From: Glandiceps talaboti
Taxonomy: Eukaryota > Hemichordata > Enteropneusta > Spengelidae
DNA length: 64,000 nt
Reading direction: 5' to 3'
Assembly: GCF_964340395.1 (NCBI RefSeq)
Contig: NC_135564.1
Span: forward strand, 11,236,391 to 11,300,390
How positions within the stretch are numbered: position 1 is the stretch's first letter; each line of letters begins with the position of its first letter. Positions 38,533-50,235 of the stretch are shown one piece after another. Below the pieces are notes generated by a model. It was not told the origin of the DNA and did not search any database. It saw only the letters and a program-made list of their open reading frames with translations. Both the position numbers and the translations under genes were made by a program.

Positions 38533-41165
38533 GACTTTTCTGACCATTCAAACCAAATCAGGAGCGTATATTTGTAAAGTAATCTCTAATTGTTTTGTAT
38601 GGACACTTAAGTTGATTTCCACTGTTACTGACAGCGTTAGTTCAATGTAGTGTACCTTACAGTACATCTCTGAAGTGGATGGGGGGGGGGGGTATTACTG
38701 CATAATTACACATTAAAATATGTGTAGCCGGGAGGGGCCTACAAAATTATTGGATTCATTCCGGTGGGCGGCAAGACAATTTTTGAGAGCGGGAAAGGGG
38801 GGGGGGGGTGTTAGAAAACATATTATTGACCAAAATACCAAAATAATTTCTCCCCCACTGTAATTCTGACCACAGCCTTTGTATTTACCGGTATCCTTCC
38901 ACGCACCAATTTTACCATCCCAGAGAAATGTAAATGTTCTGCCATTGTGAATGTATTTTGCAAACGACTATCTTTGTTTAATATAATGTAGTTGCACAAT
39001 CATAAATACAGCTGACTCTGACCATAATAACAATGATAAACATGTGACACACAAGGTCAATGACATGACGTACACAATCAGGTTGTAATAAAATCACTAC
39101 ACAGTCTCTGGTCCTAAGGGACTCATAACTTTCCATTGGTCGACATGGGATTGCGATTTACTTTGGGACGAGTTGACACTTGGGCGAGTTGAAATGGGAC
39201 AAGTTGAAATTGGGAGAGATGATCCGGATCCGTCAGCGATGTTATGGTATTACAGCACCATGCAGAGTTTCCTAGATCACTAATTACTGACTGTGTGTTT
39301 GACTGAGGACACAGCTAATGTACACAAACAATTTCTCACATTCTTATCGTGCGATGTGTTTAGATTGTCAGCCGGCGTCCATTACGGTACTGCGATATAT
39401 AAAGAGAATACAGCTCAGCCGGCGACCATTAGGCATTACGGTACTGCGGTATATCTCAGACTACTGTCGAACCTCATTGCATATACATCCAGAGCTAATC
39501 TCAGACCAGTATTCTCTATAGTGGTCTGAGGATACATGTAATATGCTCGGTGCTAACGCGCCTCGCTGCATTTCCTATACTAATATTATCTCAGTCCACG
39601 AATGGTGGTGTGACAGACAAGGTCCATCAATCAGCTTCGTTGCTCACTGTTCAGCCTGACACTGCACTGTCGTAGTTCTGCATTGCCGTAGTTCTCTGTG
39701 ATCTAGCAACTTCACGAGCGCCTGTGGGTATCGTCCAAGGAATTGTTGGATAACTTCACTTCCGCCGCCAATAAAAAAAGTTTGCCGTGTGAAAAAGAAT
39801 TTTGTCAGAGAATAAATTGGGCAGTTCAAACTAAATTGCGCCCTCAGAGGCAGAGAGTTGCACATATTGAAATTAAATGTAACTCATACCATCAAATTTA
39901 GTTTTGACTTGGAATTTCAAAGTCTGTTCTTGGGGTGTCCCATTTGTGTACAAAGTATTACAGTTTATTCTTGGGGGAAAACGTTTGGGCCTCAAAAGGT
40001 AAAATCCTGTTATGCAAATAAATTTTCTGCTCTTGGAAAAAAAAGTTTTGTCTTACAAATTTGAACTTTTTGCTTTGATATTTCTATTTTGAACCAAAAA
40101 AATAATGTTTTGTCCTATGAAAGAATTTTTTTTATCCTTGTACTGAATATTTTGCTCTCAAAAATTTAATTATTTCTTCCACAAATTAAATGTATTGTTC
40201 CTTTGTCATCTCTCATGTTATGACATCAATGTTAATAAGCACCACCATCCCACCACCCTCCTGCACCTCCCTTTCACTTTCTCCTCCTTCTTCTTCTTCT
40301 CCTCATCGTCCTCATCGTCATCATCATAACTGTGTTTTGATTACTTCCCAGATATTACACAGTTAATGACAGCGGCTGCTGTGACTATTGCATTTGCTGT
40401 GATACTACTGTTTTCAGTGTTAGTATGTTTAGTCTACCGGGGTGTTTCAAGTGCAAAGCACATCATGGAAAGTGTACATAATGAAGGTGTTTACCATCAA
40501 TACCGCAATGGCAGACATGCAGATGCGGAGTCTGCGCTAGAACAGAAGTATCTCAACATGGTCAGGGGAGGATTTATCATGGCGTATGATGCATCACCAC
40601 CCATAGAGGTATTAATTCTATGACTTACATTGTTGACATTATTACAAACACGAAAATAAATCACGCCGCTTCATCAATTGTATGAATATGGAGTTAATTA
40701 TCATTAATAAGATACTATGGGTCTCCGAAATATGTCAGATTTATGAATGTTTATGCTCAAAAGTCATTTTGATAAACTGTGCGGAAAACCAAGAGTTCAG
40801 CAACGATCAAAAGAAAACGTTGCTAGCACTTCACTTTAAGAGGACTGCAGTAGTGGACAGGATGCATTTCATTGCATAAACCTGATAGTAACGGTGAGCT
40901 TTGTTATATCATTGTATGAAGTTAGATTTTGGATCGATCTCGTTCATAGTTCATGCAAACGACTATTTTTCTATGAATGCGCATGCATCTGTTGCACGAA
41001 AGTGAAATGAAACGAATGGAACAGCCTGGTAGAGGGTGGGGTGGGTGGTGGGGTTAACGTTGTGTTGAATTATCTACTCCTGGATACTTTACTGACATTT
41101 ATTTTATCTTTACAATTCTCTAGGATGACGACTTCAAGTATATGGAAGAGAAAATCCAAGAATAA
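26492..41165 (+). CDS. Membrane mucin-like protein, copy B (Thr-rich, EGF, SEA, EGF, TM); probably the 3' half of the HHIP-like gene
   Basis: Five Thr-rich exons seen only here: 26492-26574, 26693-26776, 26892-27320 (with a LINE fragment inside), 27454-27546, 27684-27776. Then the parts shared with copy A: 29524-30027, 30422-30511, 30824-30910 (Thr), 31591-31710 (EGF1), 32643-32770 and 33162-33372 (SEA, with GSVIA), 33754-33912 (EGF2), 34918-34995 (stalk), 40352-40608 (TM), 41124-41165 (tail, stop TAA). The Thr exons are phase 1-1, so their number can vary freely. No start codon with a signal peptide is seen before 26492, and the first exon takes a phase 1 donor like that at 25486, so the gene probably starts at 10506. 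Lesions: the EGF1 acceptor is G-to-A mutated (31590) and one Thr exon contains a stop-bearing insertion. Confidence 0.78.
26948..27268 (-). mobile_element. LINE/SINE 3'-end fragment inserted in a Thr-rich exon
   Basis: The exon reading (ALTTHDQDLTTSGGFTTNE) runs into GAATT pentamers and TTTATTCCACCAG. On minus this is CTGGTGGAATAAA followed by repeated CAATT, the usual 3' end of a LINE or SINE with a pentamer tail. After about 320 bases the Thr/Ser reading resumes (GSTSKETTIMSSSTQS). A short GAA repeat flanks it. It brings in-frame stops, so the exon must be skipped or the product truncated. Confidence 0.6.
28190..28540. repeat. Dispersed repeat, copy 1
   Basis: Matches 50790-51140 in the same orientation: ATTCGAGAAAAA-AATAATAAAAT, CTGTAATGG-TGTACAT-TGATG-GAAGAAACCAATAA, AACATAACTA, and TAATCGGAACCA near the end. 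No coding frame is conserved. It resembles a short interspersed element; class unknown. Confidence 0.7.
28903..28974 (+). repeat. (CCA)n(CAG/CAC)n trinucleotide array
   Basis: CCACCA repeats turning into ACCAGC and ACCAACACC. It is in an intron; adjacent sequence has no Thr/Pro exon signature with splice sites. Confidence 0.85.
29244..29369 (+). repeat. (ATTC)n(AGTC)n tetranucleotide array
   Basis: About 24 units of CATT followed by seven units of AGTC. The array ends about 22 bases before base 29391, where similarity with the window start begins. Copy A is cut there by the window edge, so whether the array marks a true duplication boundary is unknown. Confidence 0.9.
34089..34604 (+). mobile_element. 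Degenerate LINE 3' fragment in mucin intron, copy B
   Basis: Same decayed post-RT sequence as 4560-5075 (QNKLIRFILSMVPRSHI, then QLWLNHAFRIYNNSSPE), with a few extra substitutions. Confidence 0.7.
37420..37664 (-). repeat. Hairpin + (CTGT)n(CCGT)n repeat element, copy 3
   Basis: On minus: hairpin CCTCCCGTA-AGGG-TACGGGAGG (37640-37661), TATTAAAATAGG linker, CTGT/CCGT array, then the body ATTTTCTAAAATTCGGCTGG, TCAATTGTAATGAAATC, TAGGGTAATAGCTAG. The body is clearly related to 16438-16560 on plus. Confidence 0.65.
38140..38548 (+). repeat. (TC)n array with three spaced copies of a 20-base motif
   Basis: Long TC runs interrupted three times by CGGGACTTTTCTGACCATTC (from about 38396, 38438 and 38529). 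The motif and the TC block behind it have been copied together. Confidence 0.9.
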
Positions 41166-41215
41166 CCACCCAAAGAAAGGAATGCAATCGTATGATGTGT
41201 TAAAAAATATCACAA

Positions 41216-41221
41216 AATAAA
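41216..41221 (+). terminator. Polyadenylation signal, mucin copy B
   Basis: AATAAA 50 bases after the stop codon, the same place as in copy A. Confidence 0.65.
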
Positions 41222-43549
41222 TGCAGTTGGTCAAATGTTCGTATTAATAGTAGGATACCACTAAGGGGCCAATTTCCATGAAAATATTTGTTTTCTTATA
41301 AAACCTTGACACTTTGCCATATTAAAAGCTTTGCGCAGTCGTTTTTACAGAATAAAAGAAATTCGGTGGTGGGGTGGGGGAGGGGGGTGGGGAGGTGACC
41401 ATCTTATTTACAAGAAAATAGGTTATTTTATTTAAAAAATGTAAACACTGTGCCATAATGGATATTGAACTGACTCAACTTTGATGTAATTTTTCATCGG
41501 ATAGTAATGCGTCTCTTAATTTTGTATCTTGATTTTTAGATGAGAATGGGTTTCATTGTAAAGACCAACAAATATTTAGAAATGCACTTATGCCAATTTT
41601 TAATGACTCTTAATTCTTATTAAATGCTGTTATTCATTTTCAAGGAATAAAGTGAACTGGTACAATCAAGAGATTTTGATCATAGTATGTCTTACTTTGA
41701 CTAGAAGATCAGTAAACTTTACTCTAGGATATTGAATTCATGTCACAAGAGTGTACTTATAAGTCAGTTAAGAAAACGGAATACATTTCACACATAACTA
41801 AAATTTGTATTGATCATTATCAATGTCGTTGGGAATAGTCATCTGGGCAACTCCTCAAGACTTGATCATGATATGGTTGCATTAATTAATCAGCTATACG
41901 CATGCATTATGTAAATTTGGACATTAATGGGGTTTACATGATAGAGCAAAGAGTTTTCCATTGTTTTCAAAATTGTCTGTGTTGTTTATTTATTCCTATC
42001 AGATGTAAAGCCATTACAGATTGGAAGAGCATTTTTGGAATGTCTTTTTAAAGGTGATTCAAAATGCTCACATTCACTATCGCTAATTTGCTAGACGACA
42101 TGTTTGTGAAATGCATTCTGGTTTTAAAACTTTTCAAAAGCGTCTGCAAACACCTTAAAATGACCCTTTTTCAGTCACTTCCCTTCGGATTTACTTCGAG
42201 AGTTTTCGGGTATTTCCGGTCCTACCTAGACCACGGGATTTTATGACGTCATAAAGAGACATGGATAGCACGTAGCCTATGGCGAGCGTAGTCACTAGGT
42301 GAACAAAACTCAACAGCATTGTGAAAAAATACATTGCTAGTGGTTGTAACAGACATCAGTAAACAAAAACTACACTCTACATGTCTTATTAACCAACATT
42401 TACCGATATTTACTCACACTTTCTGACTAATTGGCAGTGTCTGTGGGTATAAATGCTAAAATATGATCTCCCCATATTATGGCAAAATAAATCAAAAACG
42501 GCTAGACTAGATATATATAAACACTTGTAATGTCGCGTGTTTCACACTCATTGACTTCTATTTATCTGATTTTTTATTATTTGCCGACAAGAAGCATTAC
42601 GATACCGTGGTGACGTTTGACGGCATCCCCGGGCCAAGGACGGCATATTTTAGCCCAATCGTACTCGTGTCGCCTTTTGAACAGTGCATTTAACAACAAA
42701 GTAAACATATTTCATCTCGAATAAATATACTAGCTATTAGAATACCAATGGGAAACTTCAAGAAGGCGTATCGGGACATGTGCCACAATATATTTGTTGG
42801 TCCCATAATACACTAATTGATTCGATTTGCTCCGAGCATATGGAAGTACGCTCCGAGTCATTGCATCATGTACACGTAAATGGAATTGTGACCGACCTAA
42901 TTTTGTTGTCCATATATAAAATGAGACTGACCTGCAAATTTTTCGCATAAGCTGAAGAAGGTAAATTTGTTTGTTTAGAGCATTCCAGTACAGAAAGTGC
43001 ACAGGTTTTTTCTTGCAGACATGCAAATTACAAGGAATAATAGTGACCAAAGGTTATGTTATGCTTTTTATCAATGTTATCAATGACATATTCATAATTC
43101 TTGTAAATTCCATATTTTGATCATAGTATGTCCTACTTTGACTAGAAGGTCAGTAAACTTTACTCTAGGATATTGAATTCATGTCACAAGAGTGTACTTA
43201 TAAGTCAGTTAAGAAAACGGAATACATTTCACACATAACTAAAATTTGTATTGATCATTATCAATGTCGTTGGGAATAGTCATATGGGCATGGCAACTCC
43301 TCAAGACTTGATCATGATATGGTTGCATTAATTAATCAGCTATACGCATGCATTATGTAAATTTGGACATTAATGGAGTTTACATGATAGAGCAAAGAGG
43401 AGGGCTAAGTGCTTTGCTGTACTTCTAGTTTATACTCCAGCTGGGATATAAATCTTTGTGGTGTCTATCAAGCTAATTCCCTAAAGTTCAAGTGATTTTT
43501 GTATAGTTACATGATCTACCAGCTAGGTGCGGAAGTCAAACGTACCACA

Positions 43550-43602
<53 letters not shown>

Positions 43603-44231
43603 AATGAAACTTGCTACACACCTTCATCATGATAATGGCATGAACTGCTTTGGTTTTGCTAAACATCCAATGAATATTGATGTGTCATTTGCATGAGTAA
43701 TAATTTTTAATAATGAACCTATCTATACAAGTTAATAGGGGAAGGCAGGTCCACACATCGACATTATACTATAATTGTATAGCTTTGGTTTTAGATTGTA
43801 ATGTTTTGTATGCCCGATTGGGTTTTATTTAAGGAGAGCTATGGACGATATGCAGATGGGAACATTTTAATGTTTGCCCCTTTGACGCTTACGTTTCTGA
43901 GTTCTTTTGGATTCTTCATTATCTGATTCTATCCCAAATACTTATATTTTTCATGTGTTGTTCATAGCCTTGGTTACAAACTGCTGTTACAAACTGTACA
44001 CGAAGTGAGAAAGTTGACGTTTGCATTAATTTGCTTTTCTGTTTTGCATTGAACAATTTGTTATAAATGTCACTTGATTTATAATTTGCATAATTAATGA
44101 TTTTGTTAATTAGGCAATATCTTTATACATGGCTCAAATGTCACATGACGATGCGTACACAGACAATGACAAAACGATTGTGTCCTAAAAATTAGGTCAA
44201 TACTTAGGTCATGAGCATTTTATGGCTGATA
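41222..44231. other. Intergenic between mucin copy B and the fucosyltransferase pair
   Basis: No gene is supported. It contains two direct copies (41673-41952, 43113-43400) of a segment present once downstream of copy A, with about 1.16 kb of unrelated sequence between them, and a (CTGT)n array at 43553-43602. Confidence 0.6.
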
Positions 44232-44629
44232 TTGAACTTTAAAATTTTGTCGTGCCGCTGCCGGATGATTAGATTTAGCAATGTTAAATGAGAAATTTGT
44301 CAATCCAGATGTTAGGATTTTGAATGTTAGTAAAATCGGACGACAATTTATTTCTACTGAACATATTCCCATTTTAATTAAACTCTCACGTACTCAGCAG
44401 ACACTATAACATCAGTAGAGGGCTGTCTAATAAATGATTGATCTATATGTACCCCTCAGAGGTAATAGAAAAAGTATGATACAAATCGAATCCGATTAGT
44501 CATTTTTAATTTAAAAGAAACCGATGTGTACAATTCGCTTTATAGTAGGTCGAACCTATACAAGACTGTAATTTGTTTTCAGATAGGCCAGCAGTTTGAG
44601 AGTACGAGTGGACACTCCAAACAGGTGAA

Positions 44630-47600
44630 ATGTTGATGACGAAATCTCAAAAATGCACAACTTGGTGTATGTTATTCCTTACACTGATCGTGGTGTACTA
44701 TGAATGGCTTAATGTGAAGGCACTGACTACCAAAAACAAGGCAGACAGAGACAAGGTGAGTACTTGGTCAATATACTGTTAATATTTTCTTTTTGAAAAA
44801 TGAACAACGAAAAGTTGTTTGATTCAATCGAATAGGGTGGAGAGATGTTTTCAGAATCAGTAATGATTTTCAAATAACCCCCCGTTTGGTTTGGAAAAGT
44901 ATTAAAGTACTTCCCTTTTATAAATCTGTGCCCCAGCACACCCCAGCATGAGCACGAAAATGAAATTGTAAAGTGTATTATGAAAATATTGGTAAACTAC
45001 TCATTCAGGTTTTTTGCGATAATTGTTTCTCTTGATTCAAGGCTGACTTAATCTGGCCCAAAATCTGGCCCCATTCCGAAATATTTTTATAATGTTCACA
45101 GAAATCAAAGGCATTGTTGATTGTTGTAGCCATGACCTCGCTGACCAAAATCTCAGTAATGTATTATGTTTCCAATAATAAGTATTATATTATATTTGTA
45201 ACATCTGCATTAGTATCAGAATGTTTTAATATTAGTATCAGAATATATATATAAACGTTATTATACATGGATGTTTACGGGATGGAGGGTGTGTGAGTGT
45301 GTGTGAGTGTCTGTAACTGAGATTAAGGCATTCAAGTACAGTGCTCAATATGAACCATAGCTGCATTCATTAAGAGTGATGTAATAAGAAATCACTATTT
45401 GCCAGTAGGAGTGTCATGCTATCTGGCAATCGTTGGCAGCTACAGCTGATTCAAGATGATGTATCCTGTAGTTTGCAAGATATTGTTTAATGTTGTGGTG
45501 TAACCCCAACCTTTTGTTGAGTTGGTTGGTTTTGACGGTGTTGATTATGCATATTTATTTCTGCTAGACACATCTTGAATAATTTTGTATTGTCACGTAT
45601 ATGCCGCTGCTTGAGTAGTGATGGGCATCTTGATGCTGTACGGCTAATTGTGTTGGCAGTTGCAGTTTTTTCTTCAGGATTCTCCATTCTTAGTATTGTT
45701 AAAGATTCCACGTAGTTTTGTACTTTGGCTGAAGTGGTTCTCAATTAGAATATTTTGGCCATGTTTGATTAGATGCTTTCTATGAATGGTGGGCTGAGTC
45801 ATATGGGATTACTTTGACTGTTTTTGTTTTTCGTTCCTGTGTCATGAAAAAGAGAACATTGCTTGGGATAAATGTTGATATTACTTTTTGCATTTTGAAA
45901 GTGAAGAGATTTTTGAACATACATATTATTGAATGCATACATTGTAAGACATAAGATCCATTCATAACATTATTTCCAAAGGTAAAGGCTCCCAAGACTA
46001 GATTTATGCAGATGTTTTGCTGGATTGTGATTACTGTGTGCCGGATTTGCTGTTGTTACTTTTTTATCTCCTAACCTAGAGGACAGATCATGTAACTATA
46101 ACATAACCACTCTCATATCTCCACTTGTACACGGGATCACCTTGGACTTTATAGGGAATTAACTGGTTGACATTACACAAATTTATATCCAGACCAAAGC
46201 ATACACTATTCAAGAACAGAAAAACACTTAGCAAATATGTTGCATTAATTCGCCTCCGCTGAATAATCAATGCAAACCATATTAAGTCTTGAGGAGGAGT
46301 TGCCATGCTCTAAAGACTATTCTCAATAACAATGATAAATGATCAATATGAATTTTAGTTATGTGTGAAATGTAGACTGTTTTGGAAAATCTACTGACTT
46401 TTCAATCGAAGTAGGGCATAATGTAGTCAAAATCTGACATTTACTAAAATTATGAATATGTCCTCAGTAACACTGTCTTCACTGATCAGGTTTGATACTC
46501 AAAGACGGAATATATTGGTGAAGATATGACAGACTATGAATACAGGAATGCACACACCCAACAAGTTTAAAAAAAAACTGTTTTATTTTATTTATGTTAA
46601 ACATCTGTAGAGTTTGAACACAAGAAAGCCTCAAGTCACTGAAAAAATAAAAGATGAAGGCATGCCATTCGAATTAGAGAAGTCCAAAGACCATTCTTCC
46701 AAGTCGCATCAAGCTGGTGAACGTTATCTGCTACCGATTAAAGCGTTAGAGAGTGGTGGTGCGAATGCCCAATATTATCAATTTATAGGAAGTGTTACTT
46801 TGGCATTGCTAACTCGTCGAACTTTGGTGATGACGCCTTTCTTTCTGCACGGTGGACATGAATACGGCCATACCTTAGAACACATCAGAAACTTCAACTT
46901 GACCTTCGATGTTGGCCGCCTTTCTCAACTGTTACCACTTGTAACGATTGAGGATTTTAATAAAGTTTGTAATGCGAGGAACACTAAAGTTATCACTTGG
47001 AGTGAAACAGATAGATACGAGGCTACGAGAGAAACTACATTCGGTGGTATGTTTGGTATAGAACTTCCAAGCGTTGACAAAGTCATACATTTGGATACGA
47101 TGGAAATTGAGGACTTTGAGTCTCAGACGATTGACGACCAGTGCCTTGCACATTTTAAAGTTGGGCTAGTGGGCATCAGTATCAATAAAACCTTCCGCCA
47201 GGAACTAAATAAAGATATCCATAGATATCTCATCCGGGCACCAGCTGTAAGGGAAGTAGTTGATTCTCTTACCGATATAATATGTGATGGGGAACCTTAT
47301 TTAGCCCTTCACTGGAGAAACAGATCAACTGAGGTAATTCTTTTTTTTTATCTATAACGTGGCAGTAGTAGGTACGATGCATATATTATCATTATAACAT
47401 AAGTATTTTACATTCTGTGTGACAGCTTATTTATTGTATTCTATACTCACCTTGCCAAAATAGAGCTAGCCCTAACTATGACCGATTGAAATATCATTGC
47501 TAGTTGAAGATTTATAAAGTGTGTGCCGAAGTTGCAAATGAGAATTTCAACTTTACAGGAGATGAAGCTAGTACATAGACTAACCCCTTTCTTTCATCTT

Positions 47601-49929
47601 GTTAAAGTATTGATTAGTTTTCAGATTGAATTTTCACTTTTTAATCCCCCTTTGTAGCATTTGTCATTGTTAAAATAGTTTGCCTTTTTAACCATCGGTC
47701 AGTTTTCTTTGAAATAATTTTTCACTTTGTGATACCCCTTTGTAACAAACTGGGTAACCAAAAGTAGTCATTACTTCGCTTTTAGTCTCTTTCTGCTTAC
47801 GAACCACTTCTTGTACGTACAATAACAAACTTTTCTTTTTTCCAATGAATAAGTTAATACAAACACCGACTTCGTCTATGACATTTCACATTGTATTTCA
47901 AATAAAAATAGAACAGTAAAGTTGTTTTTTAATTACCACTTTCTCGTACCCATTGCAACTTTAAATATTGAATACACTACTTATAAATAACATATCAATA
48001 CAAGACAAAATCCTTTACGACAAACTATCAATATTTTATTTGTTCCAGAGGAGGTGTGCACTTGGTACAGATAAATATCACGTGTGTCCGTCTATTATAC
48101 ACGAGCTCGCTGAATTAGCTGACAAGACAGGAGAAGGCATTCTTGAAATCATGAAGCAATTCAAACTGAAATGTGTATATATTGCATGTCCACTGTGGTC
48201 ACTGGTATGTGTAAATGTAAACTTAATAAGCAACATAATAATGATGCATGCCCAAGGATAGTGTTAAAGTTCAAAGGTTGTCTAATGCGGCTTTCCGGAT
48301 GACATTTGAATGTTGAGTGTTGTCAGTTATCTTTATCCGATTTTCCAACGACCGAATTGACTTTAGCTTATTTGTATGTCAGAATTTACTTGAATCAAAG
48401 GTCTTTCTTAAACCATATCAATGTCGTGCTCGAAGACGAAATTTTGCTTAGTATCGGACGTATTGTACTAAATGACGTGTTACACTTTTGCTCATTGTTT
48501 TGTGTGATTCTGTTTCCTTATGCTTATTGAAGTAGCACAAGCTGGGTTTACATGAATACAATACACTCTCACCCCTAATAAGCTAGCTATACTTATGTAT
48601 AAAGATAACAGATAATAAGATTAACACACACTTTGATCAACCTTTCTAAACTGGGCAAATACAATTACTCTCTACATCACATCAAGTATGCGCATGCGTG
48701 TCACTTACTTATGTATATCCTCATTTACATGTATATAACAGCCATTCATATTGCACTTTTTTTTCAATCTTTTGTGTTTAGTCTGTTTGTCGGTGTCATT
48801 GTCATTGTCATGATTCCATATACCATACAAAAGTAAATAACAGTACAAGGAATTAATGACATCGGCACAATAGCGAGAAATGCTTCGTTTACAGTCATTT
48901 ATCTTTTTTTTTTGACATAGGACATTGTAGACCGCATCTCAAAGTACATACCACGTGATCATATCTTTGTATCCGGAGATATTAAGTTTGAAAAGAATGT
49001 GAAGAGGGAATTTTTCTCCGACCACTATTTGTTATCACTTGTTGAACAAGAGATATCTTACCGTAAGTATCATCGGAAGTGCAATCGCAGAGCTTTTGTG
49101 CTTATGTACGTAGTAACCACCTCATAGTTTAGTTGTTGTAAAGATGGAATTTCAGGTTTAAAAAATTATTGTAATGAGTACATTTTGTATTCACATAAAT
49201 GAAAATGCCTTTGTAACTTAATAAAACTACTGCTACAACCACCACCACCACCACCACCACCACCACCACCACCACCACCATCAAGAAGAACAACAACAAC
49301 AACAACAACAACAACCTCTGCATAAAAACACAAGCCCCCTCCCCCAACACTTTTTCGTGCCTCAATGTAGTATCATCATAATAAGTGCAATATCAGAAAA
49401 TCTCTACTTATTTAGTAAATACCTCATAGTTTAGTTGTTGCAAAGATAAAATTTCAGGTTTGAAAAGAACAGAAAAAAACTGGCTCACACGTTATTGTAA
49501 TAAGTATTCACATATATGAAATGATGATGTAATTTAATAAGACTAATTCTAGCCAGTGTTCCTGTTAACATGTGAGTGAGCTTTACTTTGGTTGTTTAAC
49601 GTTAAGATTATGTCAGGCAGCAAAGCGCACTTACAAAGAGATAAGGTCCGCTAGTCTCGTTTTTCATGCTGAATCAAAGCGGATTCTGTCACAATAGTAT
49701 ACCACGACCACTCATCTGTAATATTTATTACATACATACACACATCTTTTCTATACTTTGTTCTGTCTATTAATGATTGACAGGTGCTATGGTATTCATA
49801 AGAGCTCATGTATCAAATTGGTCAGACTTTGTTGAAGATGGACGAAAGCTGGAAGGGAAAATTACGTACGACATTCGGGATCTACCAGGAATGCCATCTA
49901 ACATTACAGATAGAGAGAGAATTAGATAG
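44630..49929 (+). CDS. GDP-fucose protein O-fucosyltransferase-like, type II membrane protein, copy 1
   Basis: Exons: 44630-44755, 46611-47333, 48049-48204, 48921-49062, 49784-49929; together an open frame of 430 aa. The N-terminus is a signal anchor (CMLFLTLIVVYY) after a short cytosolic tail, so a Golgi/ER type II enzyme. The luminal part resembles the O-FucT family: ERYLLPIKALESGGANAQYYQF (donor-site start, as in POFUT GGFNNQ-type loops), LHWRNRS (conserved Arg after the mid-domain His), IFVSGD, then FFSDHYLLSLVEQEI and a C-terminal AHVSNWSDFV. Fucosyltransferases of this family add fucose to Ser/Thr of EGF or TSR modules; the substrate here is unknown. The acceptor used by copy 2 is followed here by TGA (46493-46495), so the exon starts at a later AG in frame. 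It is not a clear POFUT1 or POFUT2. Confidence 0.75.
49238..49318 (+). repeat. (CCA)n and (CAA)n arrays in fucosyltransferase copy 1 intron 4
   Basis: Thirteen or so ACC units followed by AACAAC units. Copy 2 has only a few CCA units at the equivalent place (55325-55335). Confidence 0.85.
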
Positions 49930-49987
49930 CTTCCATCATATATTGAAACATAGAAACGTTTTACTGGACACAAATGACACTTTTAAG

Positions 49988-49988
49988 C

Positions 49989-50041
<53 letters not shown>

Positions 50042-50145
50042 GCCTGCCTGCCTGCCTGCATGCATGCATGTATGTATGTATGTATGTATGTATGTATGTA
50101 TGTATGTATGTACTTACGTATGCATGCATGCATGCATGCAGACAT
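49988..50145 (+). repeat. (CTGT)n(CCTG)n(CATG)n(TATG)n compound array
   Basis: Starts about 60 bases after the stop of fucosyltransferase copy 1, following TTTTAAG. Copy 2 has the same arrangement after the same TTTTAAG (55625-55755). Confidence 0.95.
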
Positions 50146-50235
50146 GCAGACAATATTGCTAAAATTTGGATTCTTTAGGATTATTAATGTTACTGTAATA
50201 GATGGAATATAGACAGTAGACGAGTAAAGACTACG

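Larger units (their letters stand above)
36176..39239. other. Interior of the foldback element
   Basis: Nothing coding is recognisable on either strand. It holds the hairpin-microsatellite repeat (37420-37664), G-rich runs (about 37972, 38681, 38801) and the TC array at 38140-38545. Confidence 0.5.
35269..40213. mobile_element. Foldback / long-TIR element in mucin intron, copy B (near full length)
   Basis: Long arms in inverted orientation: left about 35269-36175, right about 39240-40213. Matches include TACGGCGGCCCAGAGATGAC at the left tip and the CAGTCAAACACA-GTCAGTAA region at the inner ends. The middle (36176-39239) is unique sequence with microsatellites and no recognisable gene. The right tip has lost about 20 bases including the target duplication, which copy A retains. 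The same insertion point as copy A shows it was present before the duplication. Confidence 0.82.
29391..41950 (+). repeat. Segmental tandem duplication, copy B
   Basis: Colinear with 1-8938. Extra length comes mainly from the intact 4.9 kb foldback element (35269-40213), a 90-base insertion near 30130-30225 and small indels. Similarity continues in a second partial copy to 43430. Confidence 0.9.

Noticed and set aside
38174-38551. Frames rich in RERE or SLSL
   Set aside because: Produced by the TC array; no conserved protein.
46490-46610. Calling fucosyltransferase copy 1 a pseudogene because of stops after the old acceptor
   Set aside because: A downstream acceptor at 46609-46610 gives an open, phase-matched reading, and all later exons are intact.
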